A program made the position numbers and the translations under genes. Shown here one piece after another: positions 32,723 through 45,500 of a DNA stretch of 64,000 nucleotides (positions are counted from its first letter, which is position 1; every line of letters starts with the position of its first letter). The DNA comes from Iris pallida (lineage: Eukaryota; Streptophyta; Magnoliopsida; Asparagales; Iridaceae), in the NCBI GenBank assembly GCA_029216955.1, contig JANAVB010005597.1, positions 43,207,535-43,271,534 of the forward strand, given 5' to 3'. The notes beneath the pieces were generated by a model. It saw only the letters and a program-made list of their open reading frames with translations. It had not been told where the DNA came from and searched no databases.

Positions 32723-32997
32723 ACAAACACACCCGAAGCCAACCGGCAGTATCAGGTTATTGCAAGCCATCTGTCCAGAAGCACCGCCTCGAGTGAATTA
32801 TTGAAGCCACGTAGTGTATTAGGCACATACGTGTCCCGTCAACTTTATGTCATATCTCCTTTTGCTTTATTAAAGGAGATTCACTCTTATCTTGACTTTG
32901 GCCGAATTCTGGATTGTAGGCCCCACATCCACAATTATCAATATTCGTGGCTGTCTTCATCAATTCCACCTTTATTTCCCTACCGCACAGCTGTCCT

Positions 32998-34314
32998 TCA
33001 TTTCCCATCATCTTCACTATTTCTGGGTCGCCTTCGTGGCGCATGGCTGGCGGACGATTCAACCACCACTTCATTATTGCTTTCTGCGGAAGATTCTTCC
33101 TTATCGCTATGGGCTGCTGCGACTGACGCTTCGGATGACCTCATTGATTCATCATCATCTAATTCTCTAAAAATAGTATCGCCAAATATTTCCTTCATTT
33201 GGGAATGAATATATTTGCGACAACGATTTTTCAATTCTTCTTTAGATATTTTAGGATTCTTCCTAAGAATATAATCTTTATATTTTCTTAGGTAATTATC
33301 CTCATAATCCATTACCTTCTCTTCTTGCAGCCGGGTTGATTCTTTCGCTTCTTCTGCAAGAGACGCCTTGATTTCTGCAATTTTCTCTTTCTCATTAATC
33401 CTATTCCACCATTTAATGAGAAAAATTCTTTTTAATTTATAAATTCCAAATTCTCCCTCTGCACATTTGAGAGACCACTTCATTATGTGGGGAATATTAT
33501 TAGAGACGAAAAATAACATAGTTGTCTCCTCATCATAAAAATTCTGTTTCTTCTGGCAAATTTTTGCCTTCTCGACCCATTCGTCGAACAAATTGAGCAA
33601 TGGCCCTGACAAGATTTCCAGGTTAGCTCCAAAGTAATTCCACCATTTGATAAACCAGGTGGGTATGTCCTGCTCTAATATTTTCGGACATATCTTAATG
33701 AACCAGGAATGCTTTCTTCTGTCATTTTCATAATAAAACACATAAAAGAAAGCATCAATATAATCCCAGTATGTGAACTTCATTGAAGTTGTGCTATTTC
33801 TGAAGAGCATTGCCCTCTCAAAATTCGGATGCAAACCCCACGATTGAGGAGTGAGGATTTTGTATATAGTTATTTTGCTATATACAATCTCTGAATGCGG
33901 GTCTTTAGGATTCTGCCTAAAGTGCTCTATCTCTACCGAATTTGTAGAGCATAGCATTCCTTCATAGTGTATTCTCGCCCTCATTTTTATGGGATAAAAA
34001 TTTCTCTCAAAGTATTTGTCTTTGAGCTGCCATGGATCCCATGTGTCAAGCGATGCAGGAATATCATGTCGGTCAAGACATATGATGTCTTCCTCAGCTG
34101 ATTTCTGAGTGTAAATTGACTCCATTTCAGCAAGAGTAGCTGCCTCTTGGTAGGAAAATTTTTCCTTCTGCTGCTCATTTGATGCAGTATCGGCTGAAAC
34201 AATTATATTTCTCCGCACAGGAATTTGGTCCTGCCTCCGGTGAGTCTTCCGACTCTTGGGCTGCTCCCATTTGGGAGGCTCCCAGGGCTGTTTGCCCTTA
34301 TTGCGTCTGCTCAT
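32998..34314 (-). CDS. pararetrovirus downstream ORF, function unknown (438 aa)
   Basis: The ATG at 34314 lies inside the last codons of the polymerase frame, a 17-base overlap in another frame, as is common for compact viral genomes. The frame is intact to 32998. It starts with a basic Lys/Arg/Pro-rich head. A central part is rich in Trp and aromatic residues (for example FIKWWNYFG and WDYIDAFFYVFYY), then a charged helical segment at about residues 310-380 and a Ser/Glu-rich tail. It occupies the place of the transactivator/inclusion-body gene of caulimoviruses, but I see no clear viroplasmin motif and do not assign that function. The open frame could be transcribed from inside the locus, but no evidence for this is visible. 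Confidence 0.6.
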   Translation of the reverse strand: MSRRNKGKQPWEPPKWEQPKSRKTHRRQDQIPVRRNIIVSADTASNEQQKEKFSYQEAATLAEMESIYTQKSAEEDIICLDRHDIPASLDTWDPWQLKDKYFERNFYPIKMRARIHYEGMLCSTNSVEIEHFRQNPKDPHSEIVYSKITIYKILTPQSWGLHPNFERAMLFRNSTTSMKFTYWDYIDAFFYVFYYENDRRKHSWFIKICPKILEQDIPTWFIKWWNYFGANLEILSGPLLNLFDEWVEKAKICQKKQNFYDEETTMLFFVSNNIPHIMKWSLKCAEGEFGIYKLKRIFLIKWWNRINEKEKIAEIKASLAEEAKESTRLQEEKVMDYEDNYLRKYKDYILRKNPKISKEELKNRCRKYIHSQMKEIFGDTIFRELDDDESMRSSEASVAAAHSDKEESSAESNNEVVVESSASHAPRRRPRNSEDDGK

Positions 34315-37300
34315 TCTGCAAAAATTCACGCGTTAGAAAATCGGGAAGACTATTTTCTTCACCTTTAATATATTCAATATCAAAATCAAAAATTGCTAAT
34401 TCAGCCTGCCATCTAGCAAAGATTTGTTTTGAAGCTAGATTTTTAACATCCTTTTCCAAGACAGTTTTTGCAGAGCTACAATCTATTCTAAGCAAAAACT
34501 TCTGATTAAGCAGATCATCTTGGAACTTATGTATACATTTAATAATAGAAAGAATTTCTTTCTTAATTGTAGAGTAATTAAGTTGGGTATCATTCCATTT
34601 ACCCGAGCAAAACCTGATTAAGACTTCCTTATTAGTCTCAGGGTTTCTTTGCTTCAAGATGCCTCCATAACCAATATCACTAGCATCTGTTTCCACGATT
34701 TTAAACCATTCAACATTTGCTAAATGTAAACAAGGTAAATTCTTAACCTTCTGCTTTATTATCCTAACTGCCTTCGTATGTTCTTCTGACCAGGCAGGTG
34801 GATTCTTCTTCAATCTTTGATACAAAATTTTTGTATCTTGAGCTATGTTCTTATAAAAATCAGAAACATAGTTCAAAGCCCCAAGAAACCTTTGTAACTG
34901 TTTATTATCAGTTATTTCGTCGGGGAACTTAGAAGCAAATTCAATACTTCTATCAATAGGAATTATCGTCCTATTAGCTATATTATGTCCCAAAAATCTT
35001 ATTTCTGTTTGGAACAATTTCATTTTTGGTGCTGATATTACTAATCCATTCTTGATGACCAAATGCTTGAAAATTTTCAAATGCTTAAAATGTTCATCAA
35101 GAGAATTAGAAAATATTAATATATCATCGATGTAAGATAAAATAAATTCAGAATAATTATTGAATATTTCATTCATTATATTCTGAAATTCGGACGGAGC
35201 ATTCTTTAGTCCGAAGGGCATAACATTCCATTCATAATGCCCAAATGGAACGGTAAAAGCAGTCTTATACCTATCCTGTTCAGCTATCTGGATTTGCCAG
35301 TAGCCTGATTTTAAATCAAATTTGGAAAATATCCTTGCTCTAACAATTCTGTTAAGCAAATCCCTCTTATTAGGGATTGGATATCTGATCCATTTCAAAA
35401 CCTTATTAAGAGGTTTATAATTAATTACCAATCTTGGTACACCTCTCTCCCTCTCAGCATTATTCATTACATAGAATGCTGTACAACTCCATGGAGAGTA
35501 GGATTTCCTTATTAACTTTTTGTCTATTAAATCCTGTATTTCCTTTTTACATATTTCCAGATATTGCTGATTCATCTGGCACGGCCTCGCTTTGGTTGGG
35601 ATATCTTTCTCATTAAAGCTATCCTCATATGGAAGTGAAACAATATGCTATTTTCGATCCCAAAAAGCATTTGGCAGATTACTACAAGTTTGAAGCTTAA
35701 ACTCTTCTTCAACTTGTTGTATTCTATCCTTCATCTCTGGCTTATTTAATTGATCAGAGATTTGTATTTGCCTTATTTCCTCCCTGAGAAAATTGATTTG
35801 ATTTTCTTTAAAATCAATTTCTCTTATTTCGTTGAGGATTTTGATCATTGGATCACGAATAAATTCAAAGGTCACTTCTCTACCCTTATATACAGTAGAA
35901 ATTCCCTTCAAATTAATACTCTTTATCGGCATGAGTTTTTCTAGGAAAGGGGTTCCTAGAATAACATGCTGAGTTATTTCCTTAACTACCACAAATTGTA
36001 GTGGTATGGTGGCCGAATTTTTACAGATATTAACATCTGTAACCTTATATGGTGCTGTCAATGCTTTATTATTCGCAGCACTCAGTGTTTGAGTTGTGCG
36101 TTCACAATACTTGATTGGAATTACACCCTCTTTAACACAGTTAAGGTCGGCACCACTATCGACTAATGCAATTAAATTCTTAATATAATACTCATTATTA
36201 ATGAGTAAATCAATTTGAATGTACCATTTTTGGGTAACATAGAGATCTATTTTCTCTAATTTCTGTTGAGGTTCAGTTTCCTCATCAGAAACCCCAGGGG
36301 TAGAAGTATTACTTCTTTTTGAACTTTCCCCTTGCTTATTGGTATGCATTATCATATTCTTAGCTACTGTCTCTAAATTGGCTAGTCTTATTTGAGTCAT
36401 CTCATCTTGAGATTTTAACTCTTTTATTTCTCTCTTCAATACCTTAATCTTATTTTGGAGATCCTGTATTGTTACAGCTTTTACCTCCTTATTTCTATAT
36501 CGTCGAAGGACTTCATCCATGCTGTAAAATTCTTCTTTCTTATTAGTTCCTTCCTCATTCAAGGAACCACTGGTAGATTTTTCTTCTAAACTAAGAAAAT
36601 CTATTAATTTTTCTCTAGCATTTCTACTGATTTCAGTAGATAATAGAGATTTGATTATCTCTCCTTTATCTTGAGCAGTCAATACATTTATTGACAATCC
36701 ATTCATTTCGACTATGGATTTATAGTACTCAAGATCATGTTCATTGGAACATTCCTCACAGCTACATTCACTATCACATTCACACATATTAATTGACTCG
36801 TCATCACTAGACTCATCTGATGAACCTAATTCTTCATCAGAATTTATTAATATTTTATACAGGGTTTTCTTTAACCCTTCATCCTCTATTTCTTGGATTT
36901 TCTTCTTAGTATAACATCTATTAGCATAATGACCTATTTTACCACATTTGTAGCATTTTATTTCTTTAGAGAATTTCCTCTTATGAGAAGATTTCTTCTC
37001 TTTCCCTTTTTCTTTCTCCTTGTATCGCTGGGGATACTTCTTCTTCTTTCTTCTCCTATAGTAGGGCTTATTTTCCTTTTCTCTATTATAATCTTTTTTA
37101 GCCTTTCCCTTCTTATCATAAGGCTTGTATTCATCTACAGCAAATTGGCTACAAAATTCACCTAACTGCTTTCTCTCTGAAAGCCTCTGTGATTTCAATT
37201 GATGCCTCAGCTTTAAATCATTACATAAAGCTAAGCCTTCTTGAACGCAAGCATTAATCAATGCTCCATAGGTATAATTCTGATATGGTATTTCACCATT

Positions 37301-38089
37301 ATTCCTTTCCTTCAACTTTTGCCGTATTTTTTCAGCAAAGAGGTTGGGTAGTCCATCAATAAATTTGGACTTCCAGTATGATGCATTGGCATCATCTAGC
37401 GCCATGACTCTACTCAGAAAAGTATCTTTATACCATCTGAAATGAGTCAATGTTGGACATCGCAAATTCTGTAATAGGGTTCTAATTCTCCCCCCATCAG
37501 AAATATGTCCTGTGAAATGCTCTAATATATTATATATTAGAGTGTAAACAGCATCAGATTTCTGCTGTCCATCTTCTGTCTTAGTGACATTTATTATTTC
37601 CATTCGTTGCTCATTACTCAGGCAATGATCCCACCATCCTCGCAGGATGCCTGTAAATCCACTGGCAACAAATAAAGCAATTTGCCGGTCATTATTACCA
37701 GCGGCTTTAGCAACATTAGAATACATCAATATTCGATGTAATTGATCATGTATTTGCTTATCAGAAAGACCATCTATGTTCCATTCATAGATTTCTCCAG
37801 CACAGTAATGATTCTGAATTATAGAATCATTCTCCTCATACAAAACATCCATGGGAGAAGGTCTTTTGTAATAATATTTAATCAAATTGGGTTTGTCGTA
37901 TTTGACAGTATTAACTCTTTCTCGATTCATATCTTTTTGAACCGCTTCTAAAGAGTTTTGAACCGAATTAAAAGAATTATACATTTCCTCTAATTCAATA
38001 GGATTAACTTGTTCATCTTGAGTAGAACAAGTCTCCCTAGAGTCAGATTCAGACTCTTGACCATTCTGGGTCGAGGATTCTCCCCCCAT
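34298..38089 (-). pseudogene. pararetrovirus coat protein - protease - reverse transcriptase - RNase H region
   Basis: A minus-strand frame opens at ATG 38089 and runs to 34298, broken by a single in-frame TAG at 35648-35650. Before the stop (about 813 codons from this ATG) come an acidic head, a coat-protein-like region, a Lys-rich stretch, a CCHC zinc knuckle (CYKCGKIGHYANRC), acidic and coiled-coil segments, and a retropepsin site with DSGAD. After the stop (449 codons) come reverse transcriptase with the YIDD box and RNase H with TDAS and the C-terminal DFLTREF motif. The frame also stays open upstream into host sequence to 38131, so the true start is uncertain. Loss of the upstream viral part and the stop argue that it is a relic. 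Whether the stop is a decay mutation or a natural separation of two products cannot be told from one copy. Confidence 0.8.
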
Positions 38090-38091
38090 CA

Positions 38092-39109
38092 CAACGGCTC
38101 CCCACGCACGCGCATGTGCTGCGCTGTCCAATAGGCCAACTTGGCCGCTGGTTAAGAAAGGGGGCTTTCTATATTTAAGTGAAACCCTGTAACGGGTTCG
38201 GTTAATCAGCGGGTCGGAGATCCGACCCGCTATGGGTCACCATTTTCATGTCCTGACTGGTTGGACACTCGAGTTCGTGTCCAGCACTCGTATCGGGGGT
38301 TTCTAGACACAAATTTTCGTATCGAAAGATACTATTATGCTCGTCGTGTCGTTCTCGACACATTGGTGTCCACAGAGTCACCATGACACGAATTTGCGTC
38401 CGTGTCCGCCGTGTCTAAACTAAGGTTAGGGTTTCCTCGGTCTACGGGTGTCGGGATGTGTCGAAACTAGGGCGATCGATTCGTCTCAAGGAGACGAACA
38501 CATCCGTGCTAACTATGTGAAGAAAAAACGCATGAACCAAAGTCCGACCTACCTCGTCGGTCGGGCGGGCTATGGCGGCGGCGGTACGGTGGTCGTGGTC
38601 GCCGTCGGTCGTCGAAAAACAGTGGAGCTCGCTCTCCTCTTCGATTTGGCACTGGTTGTGGGTCTCCTCGTGCTCTGGTTGTCGAGATAGGGGGGTCGTT
38701 GGAGTTCGTCTTCGTCGATCGCCGGAGTTTAGAATAGTAATAGTAACAGAGAAAATAAAAAATGAATTAATTTGAGGATTCAATTTAAAATTGATTTTGA
38801 AATTGGGATTTTCTTCCTTGGGAATGGTGTCTATTTATAAAAAAAATAATTAGGGCAAACTAACCACGGTTAACTACTAACTTGACCCTAGGGTTAGATT
38901 TTTACCATTTTGCCAAAACGGGGAGAAATACAGCTTTTACGGTAGCAGTTATTTAATTATAAAAAATTCAAATGACGTCCAAACGACTCCAAACAAATCG
39001 CCGAAAAATTCTAAATTAATAGAAAAATATTTAGAACCTAATGGAATCAATTTGGGACAAATTTAGAATTGTTTATCATTTATTAAAAAAATTTAAAACA
39101 GGGATTACA
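38092..39109 (-). repeat. LTR B, segment 4
   Basis: Collinear with 1627-2650. It has the SINE A-box half at its left edge, GTGTC-rich zone, GC-rich leader, TATA box (38831-38839) and LTR terminus GGGATTACA ending at 39109. Confidence 0.85.
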
Positions 39110-40089
39110 AGTGCTTAATGTTTTGGATTCATAATTTTGTATGTAATGGTGGAGATGATGGGTTCATTTTTGTAAGTGATGGTGTGGGTGATGTATTGTG
39201 TTTTGGATTTATTTTGTAAATGATGCTTAATGTTAAGCTTTTATGTTGTTTACCAATTGAACATTATAGTTATATATGGATTTTGTTGTCTTCTACTTAA
39301 TGCAATATATTTTTCTATTTTGTAAATGATAGTAAAGAATGCTTGATGTTGTTAAGCTTTTTTTGTATTGGAGCTCTGACTCCTGGAGATACGCCTGAGA
39401 AAAAGCTCGACAACGGCCATGATCATATGAATTATGTTATATGTGTATTTAAATTGTATGTTTATAGCTGAAAAATGCAAACAATAATTTTATAAGTATT
39501 ACTTTTGAGACGGTTATGTAATTGTACTAGATATAAAAGACATCTTTTTGTGATGTTGGCAAATTTTTCTAGGACGGATGTTATTCGTCACAAACTCTTT
39601 TATTTTGGGACAGTTTACTAAACCGTCATAAACATATAATAATTCAAACCGTCATAAACATATAAAAAAATAAATTACAAAAAATTATTTCATAATCATA
39701 TTTTTCTCCTGCAGTTTAATAAATAACAATAAATACATAATAACATGCCCTCCCTGGGTTCGTCGACCCCTTCGGTGGAACACTCAATACCGGTAAATCA
39801 CAACAATATAACACAATATAAATCAACACAAACAAACAAGTATCCAAGTCTATTAACCAACTAACCAACTAAACAAATATCCAAGTCTGTAAATCAATAC
39901 ATAATAATATGCCGTCCCAAGTCTACAACAAATAACCATCCAACAAATATCCAAGTCTATAAACCAACCAACAAATATCCAAACATCCTGACCACCAATA
40001 CTAAAAGTCTACACACAAACTAAGAATCAACACAAACAAACACAAATAAATCCATATGGATAGGAACAAACAAACAGTCCTAACTAGGA
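39110..40089. other. 3' part of the second CACTA, no gene
   Basis: The T/G-rich stretch 39110-39370 has no known similarity. 39570-39670 carries GACGGATG and AACCGTCATAAAC words reminiscent of CACTA subterminal repeats. 39840-39990 repeats AACAAATATCCAAGTCTATA-type units, probably the 3' region of the TNPA-like gene. Confidence 0.45.
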
Positions 40090-42087
40090 CTACTGGGGAT
40101 CTGGAAGAGGAGGGGCACCGCCGTGCCTCATGGATAGAAACATCTCGTACTCATTCCGTAAAATCGTCACCGATGAAGAAGGTAGTGACGTCGGTGGAGT
40201 CGGTGTCGATGAAGAAGGCAGTAGCGCCGGCGGAGTCGACGACGATGAAGGCGCACCCGGAGGACAATAACGCTCCAACGCTGCTAGTCGCTGGTGGTAG
40301 GAATCCATGGTAGATAACAGCCTCGTACTGCTATCAACCATCGAATCCTGCATCAACGTGAGCCTCTCGCCCATTGGCAGCTGTGATGCCTGCTGATCCG
40401 TCATGTTGTGCTCTGTCGACGCTCTAAGATCAGTGACGCCCCGCTCTGTCCTCTCAGTCATATCCCTGAGCTCCATAATGCTGCGGTCGAGTGTATCCAA
40501 TCGTGCTATGAGCGCAGCATCGTCCGTCTGGTGCTGCTCCTGGATCCGTCGTAGCAGCTCATCACGGACAGACTCCGCCATCTGCTGGACTCGGGCAGAC
40601 TCCTGGGAGGGCTGTGGGCCATGCACACTAGCAGGGGAGGTCCTAGAGGACTGTGTCGCAACTAGGGTGCCATAGGATCCCGTACCGTAGTACGTACCCA
40701 TGTGGAGACCACCAGCGATGGTCACCCACTGCTCGTCCTCCGACGGAGCTGGAGCAGGCTGGGAGAAAGTACCGGCCTCTCCCGTAGCAGGTGCACTAGC
40801 AGCCGCCTGCTCCTTAAGCCGTTGAAACTCGGCCTAGAAAGCATAGATACTCTATAACTTCTAATGTCTAATGTACTAATTATTACTAACTACATGAATA
40901 TCTATTTGCATGCATATTTACTAAGTTATATCAAAACTAACACGAAGTATTAAAATTAATAAATAGAATTGTAATACTTACATAGGCCCGCTCCGCCCTC
41001 TCGTCAATAAGCTTCTCGCCCTTCCGATGTGTGGCCAGAAAAACCGTCACCATATTGGCGTCATCACCCTTCCTTACCTGTAATTAAATATATCACCTTT
41101 TACTAATTTATCGGACTTGTATTAAAATAATATTTCTGAAATAAAAAGACATACCAAACAACAAAAATGTTCCGTCATCGGAATCGAACCACCGCACCAC
41201 TTTGATTCCTGGTTCCTAGCCGTCTTGTCCTTCTCAGACTTTTTTTTGTACCTTGGCTCGTCGAATCGAGCCTTCATTACAGTCCACTGATCAGGGGTGA
41301 TCCAACCTTGTATCGGCTTTTCGGTACGATCATGAGTCTTCTGATCATTAATAGCGTCGCGGATCAGCTTAGCAGCGACGGCAGAAAACATCTCCTCGAT
41401 CATCTCGGCCCGGTGCGGTGGATAGAAAAACATATCCTAAAAGAGTGCAAACCAAATATTTACCAGTTATATATAATATGCAAAAATTATATGATTCATG
41501 TTAAAAACAAATATATTTTAACCTTGAAGCGCACAAACCAGTAGACCTTCCTCTCGTCCGGAGTATCAGAGCAGTTTATCCAAGGACCACCATAATTAGT
41601 CCTCAATAAGTGGCATAGGCGTCTCTGTACCGACGGGGAACGATATCTATACAGACATATTATATTTATGAGAAAAATTAATTTATGATAAACACAGGAA
41701 AAAAATGATAAACCAAAATACTTATTTTGTACCATCGGCCCAGATCTTCGTCCTCGTCTTCTCCGGAGGTACGCATGCATCATCTGCCTGATACGAGTCG
41801 GCCGTCGATTCAGCCTCCTCTACCTGCTCATCTGTCTCCATCGTCGTATCAACAGTAGGAACGCTAGACGACGGAGCATTCTCAGGCCTGGAACTACTCA
41901 TCCCAGGAGATATGCTACGTAGCGTCGGGGCAGACAGAGGTACTGTCCGATACACAGAAGTACTGGGCGACGAGGATCCAGAGCCGGTACCAGTAGGAGG
42001 TACCGAAGGAGTACCCTGTCCTCTGCCATTACCAGTACCCCGTGCCCCATGTCGGGACGTACGAAATGATCCGCGACGACCTGTCAT
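40090..42087 (-). CDS. TNPA-like plant transposase (Ptta/En/Spm family), spliced
   Basis: Five exons on the minus strand: 42087-41733, 41646-41523, 41436-41155, 41077-40982, 40833-40090. Each intron has GT-AG borders. The N-terminus (MTGRRGSFRTSRHGARGTG) is Gly/Ser/Thr-rich. The conserved core has NYGGPWINCSDTPDERKVYW, IQGWITPDQWTVMKARFDE and WCGGSIPMTEHF, the signature of the plant Ptta/En/Spm transposase family. The C-terminal exon has a Gln/Glu/Arg-rich predicted coiled coil (SVRDELLRRIQEQHQT and following) and a Ser/Pro tail. In En/Spm the equivalent protein binds subterminal repeats and assists TNP2. Exons 3-5 join in frame. The exon 1/2 junction as drawn is one base out, so either another donor is used or there is a small indel. 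Confidence 0.7.
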
Positions 42088-42193
42088 ACCTGATAACAAT
42101 ATATGATGAGATACAACAAATAATAGAGACTAGAAATATAAAAGTACAACAAAGATAAGATTAAAACCAAGACAACATATGATGATACATTTT

Positions 42194-42319
42194 ACAAGAA
42201 ACATCTAAGTCCAGATAGTATATTCTACAAGAAACATCTAAGTTCAGATAGTACATTCTGCAAGAAACATCTAAGTCCAGATAGTACATTCTAAAAGAAA
42301 CATCTAAGTTCAGATAGTA
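42194..42319. repeat. 33-bp tandem repeat, about 3.8 units
   Basis: Units of the form ACAAGAAACATCTAAGTCCA + GATAGTATATTCT occur at 42194, 42227, 42260 and 42293. They lie between the 3' end of TNP2 and the first coding exon of the TNPA-like gene. Confidence 0.9.
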
Positions 42320-42375
42320 ACCAAAACTAGATAATAACCAACTCTACATAATAAGAAAATAAAAGTACATCTCAC

Positions 42376-42547
42376 TCAATCATCTTCAGAATATTCATCT
42401 TGTTCGTCTTTCTCGACTTCATCTTCCTCTTCCTCCTCCTCCTCATCTTCACTTTCATCTTCGCCTTCGTCGGCTTCGCCTTCCTCTTCGGATAATTCTA
42501 CATCTTCTACATTAGTCGTGTAATGCATAACTTCCGTGGAGTCCACA
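42376..42547 (-). pseudogene. acidic C-terminal tail of TNP2, separated by insertion
   Basis: The minus strand reads on from the transposase frame at 47733 across the target duplication into STEVMHYTTNVEDVEL, then a Glu/Asp tract of about 35 residues, ending DEYSEDD and a TGA at 42376-42378. Acidic tails of this sort close many plant TNP2-type transposases. Confidence 0.7.
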
Positions 42548-45500
42548 TGTCACGACCCGCACCCGCTTTTTCGGATACGAGACGTGTCCAAGCCAGCCTA
42601 CGCCGTAGAGTCGGCGGTAGAACGCTGTCAAGCCCGCAAGAAATAAATGCTCAAAATAAACTGTATTTCTCATTCACATTTCTAAATTTATTACCACATT
42701 TACAATATTTATATTTAAAGAAAATACAAGGTTCTCACAAATAATGAAAATGACAACTAGTTCCACTATCTAAGTCGGCCTCTGCATACCCATGACTTCC
42801 CAGTGCTAAGAGTGATCGCGACTAAACCTGAAAAATGTTGGTTTCCAGTCAGGAATGGAACAAGTACACAAACCGAAGGTAATGCGAAAATACAATAGAA
42901 TTAACAAGACATGAAAATAACATATGGAATATGAAAGCTAGAAAGTAACTGATGGCATGGCACGGTGAAGAATAAAAGAAAAAATAAAAGACAACTACCT
43001 ATGTGGTGTGAAATATCATTTTCAACATGTGAACGGCTAGGGGTAAATAAGGCATACTGCACGTGTCGTGTGCAGCTGCTAGCATAAACGAAAGACACGG
43101 GGGATAGTTCTGGGTAGTCCACATGTCTACTAAGATATTTTCCCTCCCGACAACTCCGTGTGACGAGCGTGTCAACAAGCAGCAAGATATATATAGACAT
43201 AAAATGAAAAGACTACTATGAATCGAAAGCAATCAGAAAGTGCACTTGCCTGAGGTCCTTAGGTGGAGAAACCAATAATACTATACCACTCAATGAGCCA
43301 CAATCAGTCAACACATGCAGAAGTCTCCAGATGCTGAAATAAACAGTACCAACGTTCTTAGAATAGTCAAATTAGCTAGAATTGCCTGTTCTTAAGTCCA
43401 ATTCTGGACACAAGGGCAAAATGGTAATTTCGGGTCAAAACGGTGTCCGCCGTTGGACCCGTTTTGCACCGAAAAGCGTGCCAAAGTCAATGGTCTATAA
43501 AGTTATCAAACTATATGTCAAAAGGTCCAGTTTTTCGATACGAACCCAACCGTATATCCAAATTTGGATTTTGGCGGGCCGTGCACAAAATCGCCCGTTG
43601 AGTCGGACTGTGGGACCCACAAAACGACGTTCCGATTCAACTGTCTTAGAATGGGACCAAACTTGGCATACAGGACCAAAAAAATGATACGGTCCTACTG
43701 ACGTAAGTTTCGTCTCGATCTGACGAGCGCACACAAAGTTATGACTGAATTTGCATTGCACGGATACGAGGCGATTCCGATGGATACGTATCAAATTCGT
43801 CGCGCACACGCGACAAATTTGAATTCCGTCAAAGCCCACACGACCACAAAGCCGTTACACACCTTTTGATGCTTTTGGTTCGCGACCACGTCGCCCGGAA
43901 TGGAGGGACGCACGTCGTGTGGATGGATTTTATTGATTTTAAAACAGGTTTTTAATGATAAAATCTAAATTTTGAAATTTGTTTTCTCTGCGTATACTTA
44001 ATGAAAATTTAATCTATAAAATAGGTTAGGAAGCCCTACATGCTGTCAATAAATGCCTTCAAATAGAGTTTCAAAATCGTGCATGGGTTGGGATAAAACT
44101 GGCCGTAAACTAGAGTATTTGGACTGGTTCACGCGTCCTGTTTCGACAGGTTTTCCTCCGACTTTGCGTCGATTCTCTGGAAAATCTAGCACGATTACAA
44201 ACGATCTAATTGAAGGATATTAAAGTGGTATAGGTTAGCTTTGAACCCGAAGAATCCATTCGTGAAACGGACGAGGGTGGGGATCGTGGTTGCCTCGCGA
44301 AGTAGGCCTCCTTGCTGCTACTGCTGCTGTGATTTGATCTGTTACGTGCGTTGGGGCGCTGCCACGCCGGCCGACGGCCGATCCCCGGCCAGCCTGCGGC
44401 GTGCACGCACTCAGGGGAGGGGCGCGTGGCGTTATGCGCGGCTTCGAATTAGGGTTTGGGTGTTTCTCGATCGATCTCTCTCTGTTCTCTATCGAACAGT
44501 GCTCGGTTTATAGAGTCGGGAGGAAGGGTTCTATTGCTCGGCCTGGCTTGGGGTTGAGCTCGGGCTGTGGTCCATTGACTGGGCTGGTTGTTACTGCTTC
44601 TCTTTGTATTTTTGTATGTATATACATTTAATATTTGGTTGGCTGGGCTTCAGTTGCTGTAGGCTCGGTTGGGAATAAATGGAGGGGTGCTCGTACTTCA
44701 ACTACTTCAAGTCGACAGCAGGTTCAATAACTACAGTGGGGCTCCTTACATCCTGATAATCATGTGTATTCTTTTGCTCTATGCATGTCCCACTTATAAT
44801 TAACTTAGTAGTAAGTGAAGTTTTACTAAAGGTTAAAAATATATAAATAAACCATCAACTCTAACAAGACTGTAGATACACACACACACCTATTATATTT
44901 ATATTAGTATTTACATAAACATATACGTATATAGTATATATACTTCTATATATACATGCACATACACATATATATAATTTATATACGCATAAATTATAAA
45001 TCACATCATAACGATTTAATATAACAATTAAATATAATAATTAATTATTTATAAAATCTAAAAAAATCACCATTTAACTAAAATAAGTAAAAATAGAATA
45101 TTTCTAAACTTTCGGAAAGGGGAGCTATAACCACAAAAATTTGTCACGATCCGCACCCGCTTTTCCGGATACGAGACGTGTCCAAGCCAGCCTACGCCGC
45201 AGAGTCGGCGGTAGAACACTGTCAAGCCCGCAAGAAATAAATGTTCAAAATAAACTGTTGCTCATTCACATTTCTAAATTTATTACCACATTTATAATAT
45301 TTATATTTAAAGAAAATACAAGGTTCTCACAATTAATGAAAATGACAACTAGTTCCACTATCTAAGTCGGCCTCTGCATACCCATGACTTCCCAGTGCTA
45401 AGAGTGATCGCGGCTAAACCTAAAAAATGTTGGTTTTCAGTCAGAAATGGAACAAGTACACAAATCGACGGCATTGCAAAAACACAATAGAATTAACAAT

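Larger units (their letters stand above)
32531..38091 (-). mobile_element. endogenous pararetrovirus (Caulimoviridae-like), partial
   Basis: This insertion is absent from LTR A. It holds a coat-protein/protease/reverse transcriptase/RNase H coding region, an overlapping downstream ORF, and then a TATA box and polyadenylation signal. The reverse transcriptase and RNase H are of the pararetrovirus type rather than the Ty3/gypsy type by wording. There are no flanking LTRs and no integrase, and the two ends differ. One end lies directly on a TA-dinucleotide tract. The other lies within 2 bases of the first usable ATG, inside the SINE-like sequence, with about 140 bp of target missing compared with LTR A. 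This fits end-joining capture of viral DNA. No movement-protein region is present, so the segment is incomplete. A truncated LTR element with a similar polymerase is the alternative. Confidence 0.75.

Noticed and set aside
32531..32997. Reading this stretch as the 3' LTR of a retrotransposon
   Set aside because: It has a TATA box and poly(A) signal, but no second copy occurs at the other end of the insertion (38091), and no integrase is encoded.
43382..43839. Short frames repeated at 43382-43839 and 46015-46433
   Set aside because: They recur only because the LTR is present twice; there is no protein family resemblance, and they fall in LTR leader sequence.
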